DNA of 64,000 nucleotides from an uncultured Acidobacteriia bacterium (GTDB lineage Bacteria > Acidobacteriota > Terriglobia > Bryobacterales > Bryobacteraceae): NCBI GenBank assembly GCA_903923395.1, contig CAIXXM010000071.1:1-64000 (forward strand), read 5' to 3'. The notes beneath the pieces are model-generated. The model did no database searches, was not told the origin of the DNA, and worked only from the letters and a program-made list of their open reading frames with translations. A program made the translations under genes and the position numbers. Of this stretch, positions 60,873-64,000 are shown in pieces (within the stretch, counting starts at the first letter, position 1; each line of letters opens with the position of its first letter).

Positions 60873-61203
60873 CTTTTGTCTCCCCTTCCAATTCACCCTG
60901 CAAAATCACGAACGCCTCCGCTGTCCGCGCTTCCAAGTCCCTTACTTCCCCGAAGCCAAGCCGGTTGCGCACCAGAAACTCCTCCACCCATCCGGTGCTT
61001 TCTGCCGTAATCAGAGACTTCGGACATTCCTCCGCAGCCACCTGCTTCCGCAGCCACACCACCCGGCGTACTCCCCGCTCCGACTCCTTAAGAAAACCGC
61101 AGCGCCGTGACACCTCAAGCCCCTGCCGCCTGCATTCCCCGCAATCCCACCCGGCACGGCTTGCCGCCGGGGAGGCCGCAAGATAGTGGAACGCGGTAAT
61201 CAG
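60853..61203 (-). CDS. T-frame of the tail assembly chaperone, reached by -1 frameshift (GT product)
   Basis: Open -1 frame of 116 codons immediately following the slippery heptamer at 61203-61209; it has no own good start, only a GTG at 61113. Read from the shift it begins LITAFHYLAASPAASRAGWDCGECRRQGLEVSRRC, with a Cys set (CGEC, RRC) that could bind a metal, then a helical tail (STGWVEEFLVRNRLGFGEVRD). The frameshift would give a G-T fusion of about 239 residues. In dsDNA tailed phages G and GT work together as chaperones that bring tube and tape measure together before assembly. Confidence 0.75.
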   Translation of the reverse strand: MITAFHYLAASPAASRAGWDCGECRRQGLEVSRRCGFLKESERGVRRVVWLRKQVAAEECPKSLITAESTGWVEEFLVRNRLGFGEVRDLEARTAEAFVILQGELEGETKDAASHD

Positions 61204-61571
61204 TTTTTTCTTTCTTGCTCACTTAGTCCGCACTCGGCCCGCACATACTCCAGTGCTTCGTGCACTAACTCCTCCGGACCCATGTCAAGAAACGTTCGGC
61301 ACTCCGCGGGTGTCCCGTCAATGACCAGGCCCTCCACCGCTTCCAGTCCCCATTCCAGATAGATGCGGTCGATCTGACCTGCAAGCAGACTGGCCTCCAT
61401 GACGTTCTTCTCATCACGTCCAGCCTCAAAGTATTCCAGGCGCGCAGCCAAATCCCGGATGCGGCCCATCAACTCCATACGCCGCCCGAAGCTGATCCTC
61501 CGGACGACGTAAGTGACACCAGCAGAGACCAGTGACTCCTTGCGCTTGACACTTTCCCATTGCATAACCAT
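61200..61571 (-). CDS. Tail assembly chaperone, G frame
   Basis: A 123-residue protein just after the major tail gene (its ATG at 61571 abuts the stop). It is all-helical and acidic at the end: MVMQWESVKRKESLVSAGV, then RMELMGRIRDLAARLEYFEAGRDEKNV, and IYLEWGLEAVEGLVIDGTPAECRTFLD. The last codons are GAA AGA AAA AAC TGA; the AAAAAAC heptamer is in the correct zero-frame phase. Position between major tail and tape measure is diagnostic for the G protein. Its small size and lack of recognisable homology are typical of this rapidly evolving chaperone. Confidence 0.78.
   Translation of the reverse strand: MVMQWESVKRKESLVSAGVTYVVRRISFGRRMELMGRIRDLAARLEYFEAGRDEKNVMEASLLAGQIDRIYLEWGLEAVEGLVIDGTPAECRTFLDMGPEELVHEALEYVRAECGLSEQERKN
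61203..61209 (-). other. Slippery heptamer A AAA AAC for -1 programmed frameshift
   Basis: On the minus strand the zero-frame codons AGA AAA AAC TGA contain A AAA AAC, the X XXY YYZ form, directly before the stop of the chaperone gene. The -1 frame beyond is open for 116 codons. A GC-rich hairpin (CCCGGC at 61171-61166 with GCCGGG at 61155-61150) lies about 32 bases downstream, further than the usual 5-9, so its role is uncertain. Confidence 0.8.
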
Positions 61572-62744
61572 CTACCCAAAGGCGACAACGATTTCGTCGT
61601 CCGCCGTACCCTGCGCCCGGATGTCCCGGAATTTCCACTTGAGCCGCTTGTCACTGTCATCAAACTCCGGAACTTCAGGAACAAGACTCTTCAAATAGAT
61701 GCCTGTCAATTGGCCGGCGCTTTGCCCCAACTGAATCATCAGGCTCACCGGAACATGCTGCCGGGCCGCCTGGTAGAGTGCCGCCGTTGCGGAATCATCC
61801 TGTCCAAACAGTTCGAGCGCCACGCTCACCTCCCGCAAACCCGGCGAGATCGCCCTGGGGAGCACATACCCAAACTCCTGTCCCCGCATTTCCAGATGAT
61901 TATTGACCTGAATGGAAGCATCAGAGACCGTCAGGAATTGTGACGGCACCGCGCCGATCCACACCTGGCCAAGATTCCCGGGCACGATCGAATAACTGTA
62001 ATTCGCACCGCCCGCAGGCTCTGCCGGGAAAGTCGGCACATTCCCTTCCCCGCTTTGGAACGACGCGCTGTCAATCACATCCTGCGCCACGCCCTTGAAA
62101 TCAAACTGGTGATAATCACCGTTGATCTGGATCTTGAACTGATCCACCGCCGCCCCCGCAAACACCCTCTGTACAGCCGTAGACGGACTCCAGTAGTCAA
62201 AGATACTCACACTCGGCAATTCGAGCGATGGCGTATAAGTAGCGGTGCTCCCGATTTGCGCCCCCGTCGCCGGTGCCGAGCTGAACGGAACATTCAACAG
62301 AATGGTCTTGTTATCAGCAACCGCCGCAACAAACCGGATCTCATTCCCAAACGTAACCGCCTGACCCGGGTTCAACCCGTGCGGTGAAGTGAACTTCACA
62401 TTCGACGCCGTGCACCCCGCATCCGCAGTTCCCCCAGCCCACAAGTTACCTGGAGCACCAAGAGCAGCCTCCACCAATGGCCCGTGCGCAGGTAGAGTGG
62501 TCATATCCGCCCAATCCCGCAGATAAGTGGTCATCTCAAAGCTGGTTTGCTTTCTCACACCAGCCGGACTCCCCTGCCATGTGCGGCTCCCGGACTTGTC
62601 CTTCCGCGCCGTCTTTTCCTTCTGTTGACGGGCAGTCAGCTTGACAGCTGGTACTCGATTCGCCGCCGCAACCGTCGGTATCTGTCCGTAGACACTTTCT
62701 TTCGCGCAATACCAGCGGTTCGCGCTTGATGATATGTATGCCAT
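61572..62744 (-). CDS. Major tail tube protein
   Basis: A 390-residue protein in the tube position of the module. N-terminus MAYISSSANRWYCAKESVYGQ; the core has VDQFKIQINGDYHQFDFKGVAQDV, and an Ig-like or beta-rich tube fold is suggested by alternating strands. The C-terminus EFDDSDKRLKWKFRDIRAQG is basic. The length exceeds that of lambda V (about 250), leaving room for a decorating domain (about 110-180, SNVKFTSPHGLNPGQAVTFG). There is no direct family match, but position and composition fit. Confidence 0.65.
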   Translation of the reverse strand: MAYISSSANRWYCAKESVYGQIPTVAAANRVPAVKLTARQQKEKTARKDKSGSRTWQGSPAGVRKQTSFEMTTYLRDWADMTTLPAHGPLVEAALGAPGNLWAGGTADAGCTASNVKFTSPHGLNPGQAVTFGNEIRFVAAVADNKTILLNVPFSSAPATGAQIGSTATYTPSLELPSVSIFDYWSPSTAVQRVFAGAAVDQFKIQINGDYHQFDFKGVAQDVIDSASFQSGEGNVPTFPAEPAGGANYSYSIVPGNLGQVWIGAVPSQFLTVSDASIQVNNHLEMRGQEFGYVLPRAISPGLREVSVALELFGQDDSATAALYQAARQHVPVSLMIQLGQSAGQLTGIYLKSLVPEVPEFDDSDKRLKWKFRDIRAQGTADDEIVVAFG

Positions 62745-62747
62745 CGC

Positions 62748-63242
62748 CTACTTGCTGACCTCCACGTCAAATTTGACTTTCGCCCTTTGCAGGAAATTCT
62801 TGCCGCCCTTCGTCGCGGCTTCGTAACTTACTTCGTATCCACCCGTGTAAAATGCCCCGTCGCCCCAGTCACCCCGGTGGTCATCCAAGAGAGCACAGAC
62901 CGCGTCAACATAAACCTGCAACTCGGTTTCAATGTTGTCCAGCCGGTCAAGCGAATATCGAATCTCAACCACCATGGACGCTGTTCCTGAAAACTGCCGG
63001 AATTTCTCCCGCAGCTTGTTCCCGAGCTTGTCGCAGTAGACCAGGGCAGCCGGGTACTTTGCCAACCCGCTCTTGTCACTGGTTTCCACACCCACGTTCT
63101 GCTGTGTGATCTGCCGGATTGGCACCAACGGTGCCCCTCCCGCGGCAGCACGTATGGCAGCTGCCCGAACCGTCATGCCATCGCCCGGAGCACTCATGAG
63201 ACCGGCCACGGCCGCCGTCAACATCCCACTGATTCCCGCCAT
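62748..63242 (-). CDS. Tail terminator-like (gpU-like) protein
   Basis: A 164-residue protein three bases before the tube gene. Residues 60-164 (YPAALVYCDKLGNKL, then MVVEIRYSLDRLDNIETELQVYVDAVCALLDDH, and FYTGGYEVSYEAATKGGKNFLQRAKVKFDVEV) have the alpha/beta arrangement of small phage proteins that cap the tube (strand-helix-strand around a 'Y-A-V-x-L-L' helix). Its position between neck and tube genes is the main support. Confidence 0.55.
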   Translation of the reverse strand: MAGISGMLTAAVAGLMSAPGDGMTVRAAAIRAAAGGAPLVPIRQITQQNVGVETSDKSGLAKYPAALVYCDKLGNKLREKFRQFSGTASMVVEIRYSLDRLDNIETELQVYVDAVCALLDDHRGDWGDGAFYTGGYEVSYEAATKGGKNFLQRAKVKFDVEVSK

Positions 63243-63245
63243 GAC

Positions 63246-63995
63246 TTAACCTCGCAGTGATGTCCGGATTAACGGAATCACGAAATCTGAATTCTGCCCC
63301 GCACTCAGCAATTGCCCCGATGTCACCGCCCCCGGCACAAAGGACCACATATCACCGGCACCCAGCGGTTCCGGATTCTGAAGATACATTCCATCGAGCG
63401 ACGTACCCGCATAAACATTCCAGTTACCACCCGGATAATCCGCCCCGGGAACAACCGTCATGACATTGCCATCGCTGACCGTAAGGGACGCAGCCGGCGA
63501 AGCCTGGCCTTCCAGACCCTGTATATTCAACCAGGAGACCGAGGCATAGTAAGTTCCACCCGGTTGCGGCCCGGCAGCGCTGCCTAACACCGGCAATCCG
63601 GCCTGCGGCACAGGTAACTGGGCGATTGCCAGTCCGGTATCCACAAAGCGCTCCCGTGCCTCCGTCGTGAGTTGCGCGTAGGCCTGCCATTTCGCTTGAT
63701 ATCTATCGACGAGATGACTGAAGTACGCATCCCGGTAAAACAGTGTCAACGCGAGCATTTGCTGCCACCGCCGCAAAGCCGGAGTAACAACCACCTGCTG
63801 CATCTTCAAAACCGGTTGCCAGACCGGCGCACCGTAGTAGCGTCGCCTGTCCAGCCATATCTGCAATTCCGGAGTCATCTCCTCCACGGCAAGTTGTATC
63901 TTCTTCGCAACATCGATACCCTCAGTCAGAGCAGTATCCAGCAATCCGGAATCATGGGCCGTCAGGTCATCCACCGTGCACGCCGGCCCATCCAT
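63246..63995 (-). CDS. Phage neck/tail-associated protein with C-terminal FN3-like domain, start uncertain
   Basis: A 249-residue protein if translated from ATG 63995; only five bases precede it in the window and the frame may continue to the right. The N-terminal half is helical (AVEEMTPELQIWLDRRRYY, then ALRRWQQMLALTLFYRDAYF). The C-terminal half has GGTYYASVSWLNIQGLEGQAS and GNWNVYAGTSLDGM, resembling the FN3-like segment of the tail-tip protein at 55151. No family recognised; the place suits a head-tail connector or neck component. Confidence 0.55.
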   Translation of the reverse strand: MDGPACTVDDLTAHDSGLLDTALTEGIDVAKKIQLAVEEMTPELQIWLDRRRYYGAPVWQPVLKMQQVVVTPALRRWQQMLALTLFYRDAYFSHLVDRYQAKWQAYAQLTTEARERFVDTGLAIAQLPVPQAGLPVLGSAAGPQPGGTYYASVSWLNIQGLEGQASPAASLTVSDGNVMTVVPGADYPGGNWNVYAGTSLDGMYLQNPEPLGAGDMWSFVPGAVTSGQLLSAGQNSDFVIPLIRTSLRG

Positions 63996-64000
63996 GAACA

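Noticed and set aside
60853-61113. Stand-alone 86-residue gene starting at GTG 61113
   Set aside because: Lacks a ribosome site, and its frame continues upstream without a stop exactly to the slippery heptamer, so it is better read as the -1 frame of the chaperone gene.
61150-61171. GC-rich hairpin as the frameshift stimulator
   Set aside because: It is about 32 bases downstream of the heptamer, beyond the normal 5-9 base spacing, so it is only mentioned and not called as a functional element.
1-64000. tRNA, rRNA, insertion sequence or integrase-attachment site
   Set aside because: Looked for cloverleaf-like ends, inverted terminal repeats and transposase motifs in the gaps; none found by eye.

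Overview
The window is a gene-dense, GC-rich bacterial chromosome segment. It most likely comes from an Acidobacteriota of the Bryobacterales/Solibacter type. The markers are two long Oar-like TonB-dependent receptors with an N-terminal carboxypeptidase-regulatory domain, a VWFA-related acidobacterial-domain protein, two YHYH proteins ending in the Solibacter-type C-terminal domain (TIGR03437-like), and several Tat-sorted versions of normally cytoplasmic enzymes. I see no rRNA, tRNA, CRISPR array or insertion sequence.

Layout. 1-5866: a secreted sugar/lipid-type cluster with a Tat-sorted DegT aminotransferase (cut by the window edge), a divergent IclR-HTH/periplasmic-binding fusion regulator, a neutral-ceramidase-like protein, a secreted Gfo/Idh/MocA-like oxidoreductase and a PaiB-like protein. 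5870-9880 and 21836-25426: the two Oar-like receptors. 10178-12843: a coiled-coil zinc-ribbon protein and an S9 peptidase. 12899-21804: a tightly coupled ten-gene run (RDD/GYF, three zinc-finger or small membrane proteins, DUF4129, DUF4350, MoxR ATPase, DUF58, SpoIIM, RDD) closing with a 41-residue zinc ribbon and a terminator. 25555-30270: a Tat-sorted ManD/RspA-like enolase-superfamily protein, divergent from a SulP transporter, SDR and glutamate formimidoyltransferase operon. 30224-36183: three YHYH proteins in tandem. 36305-46321: housekeeping and accessory genes (lipA, VWFA protein, beta-lactamase-fold hydrolase, alpha/beta hydrolase, SDR, TetR, DUF2461, murB, ankyrin protein, thioesterase). 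46318-55134: a CpxA/CpxR-like two-component system, GT4 glycosyltransferase, single-domain penicillin-binding protein, SDR, family-5-like uracil-DNA glycosylase, M24 peptidase, DUF167 protein and an orphan Wzt-like ABC ATPase.

55151-63995 is the most distinctive part: a compact phage-type tail module on the minus strand, in the usual siphophage order (neck protein, tail terminator-like, major tail tube, G and GT chaperones, short tape measure, two distal-tail-like proteins, one giant hub/tail-tip fusion). The chaperone gene carries a canonical A AAA AAC slippery heptamer directly before its stop codon. The -1 frame is open for another 116 codons, as expected for a G/GT programmed frameshift. 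The very short tape measure and small gene set resemble a gene-transfer-agent or tailocin-like particle as much as a prophage; head and packaging genes would lie beyond the right edge.

A second cross-window pattern is a -10-like hexamer 5-7 nt before the start codon of several operon-leading genes with weak or no Shine-Dalgarno sequence. This suggests frequent leaderless transcription.
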